A stretch of DNA of 15,086 nucleotides from Fidelibacterota bacterium (lineage in GTDB: Bacteria > Fidelibacterota > Marinisomatia > Marinisomatales > UBA8229), in assembly GCA_003535775.1 (NCBI GenBank), contig DPYO01000008.1, positions 1 to 15,086 of the forward strand. The letters run 5' to 3'. Under the pieces are notes generated by a model. It was not told the origin of the DNA. It saw nothing but the letters and a program-made list of their open reading frames with translations, and made no database searches. How positions within the stretch are numbered: position 1 is the stretch's first letter; every line of letters begins with the position of its first letter. The position numbers and the translations under genes are program-made. Below are positions 14,486 through 15,086 of the stretch, piece after piece.

Positions 14486-15086
14486 CTACTTTAATAAAAT
14501 CATTTTTTTCGTTTGTGAAAAAATACCCGCGTTTATCTTGTAAAGATACAAACCTGCGCTTACGGTATTATCTCGACTATCTGTTCCATTCCAATGAACA
14601 GTTTTTTTCCCTGAACTCTGGAATGAGTTTACAAGGGTTTTTACTAGTTTCCCTCTCATATCATACACTGAAATATTTACGATCTCTTTCTCTGGCACTG
14701 TATAACGAAGGGTGGTTACAGGATTAAATGGATTTGGAAAATTCTGTTCCGGCGCTAACCTAGTAGGAATCTGGTCTATATTCTCATCTGTCGTAAGCGG
14801 ACTAGAAGAAAATTGAAAATTTTGACGCTCATCATTGCGTTTGATATAAAGACTTCCTCTATCGTGCCAAAAAGATCATGGGTAGCACTAATAATATAAA
14901 GTTGACCCTGGTCTAAGTCTGTTAACATATACATCTGGGAAGCACTGACAGACCCCTCTAAAACAGTCATACCGCCAGAAACCCTGTTAGAAAGTTTTTA
15001 ATCAAAGACTATTATTTTTCCCAAGTTGAAAAAGGATTTTTCAGCAACATCATATTGTAGTACTTTACCTGTCCGGTCACTTCTTC
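14486..15086 (-). pseudogene. Broken surface/secreted protein gene with type IX-like sorting tail (runs off window)
   Basis: Three pieces of one gene can be read. From the window edge the frame gives TGKVLQYDVAEKSFFNLGKI and then IVFD, followed by TAA at 14998-15000. The same frame continues KLSNRVSGGMTVLEGSVSAS, MYMLTDLDQGQLYIISATHD, LFGTIEEVFIS. Near 14820-14850 it is lost, and another frame carries on with RNDERQNFQFSSSPLTTDEN, then APEQNFPNPFNPVTTLRYTV, and a complete FlgD-like tail ending KKMILLK, TAG at 14486-14488. So there is one nonsense codon and one frameshift in about 600 bp. The tail itself is intact. The body has beta-propeller-like spacing, but I cannot name its family. Either the gene is decaying, or the assembly holds two errors. 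Confidence 0.75.

Noticed and set aside
1..15086. CRISPR arrays, tRNA or rRNA genes, transposases, phage genes, att sites
   Set aside because: I saw no regularly spaced repeats, no cloverleaf, no rRNA sequence and no transposase or integrase motifs on either strand.

Overview
The window is AT-rich bacterial chromosome, probably from the FCB superphylum. Two signs point there. A FecI-type sigma factor, a FecR anti-sigma factor and a TonB receptor with an STN domain form one operon. Several proteins also end in a type IX-like sorting tail of the form YPNPFNP...SY..., followed by a FlgD/Ig-like domain ending in K-K-M-hhLLK. That spelling of the tail is common in Ca. Marinimicrobia, Calditrichota, Ignavibacteria and relatives, so I favour such a lineage over classical Bacteroidales. 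The phylum is inferred, since no rRNA or ribosomal gene is present.

Layout. At 1-214 (minus) is the 5' end of a membrane-anchored coiled-coil protein. At 570-5662 (minus) is a transenvelope signalling block: ECF sigma factor, FecR, an 884-aa TonB-dependent receptor, and, past a perfect TGTGA-N6-TCACA palindrome, a secreted thioredoxin-fold protein without a CxxC site. At 6040-6714 (plus) is the most notable gene, a periplasmic DsbA-like oxidoreductase. Its first active-site cysteine codon is an in-frame TGA, and a perfect 7-bp hairpin with a GGU-starting loop lies 21 nt downstream. I read it as a selenoprotein (U-P-Y-C) with a bacterial SECIS element, so gene callers would split it in two. 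At 6932-7900 (minus) are a cold-shock protein and an unknown single-pass membrane protein with a good terminator. At 8166-10118 (minus) is acetoacetyl-CoA synthetase. Divergent from it, at 10251-12519 (plus), is a glycolytic pair: PPi-type phosphofructokinase and class I fructose-bisphosphate aldolase. From 12520 to the end the window looks partly decayed: a vestigial sorting-tail fragment, an intact TPMT-like methyltransferase, an intact aldo/keto reductase, and a broken sorting-tail gene running off the edge.

How the genes work together. The sigma/FecR/receptor set should sense an extracellular ligand through the receptor STN domain and release the sigma factor to transcribe target genes. 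The ligand is not evident, and no SusD partner is present. The PFK and aldolase catalyse consecutive steps from fructose-6-phosphate to triose phosphates. The selenoprotein probably acts in periplasmic thiol-disulfide exchange. Its selenocysteine machinery (selA, selB, selC, selD) must lie elsewhere in the genome.
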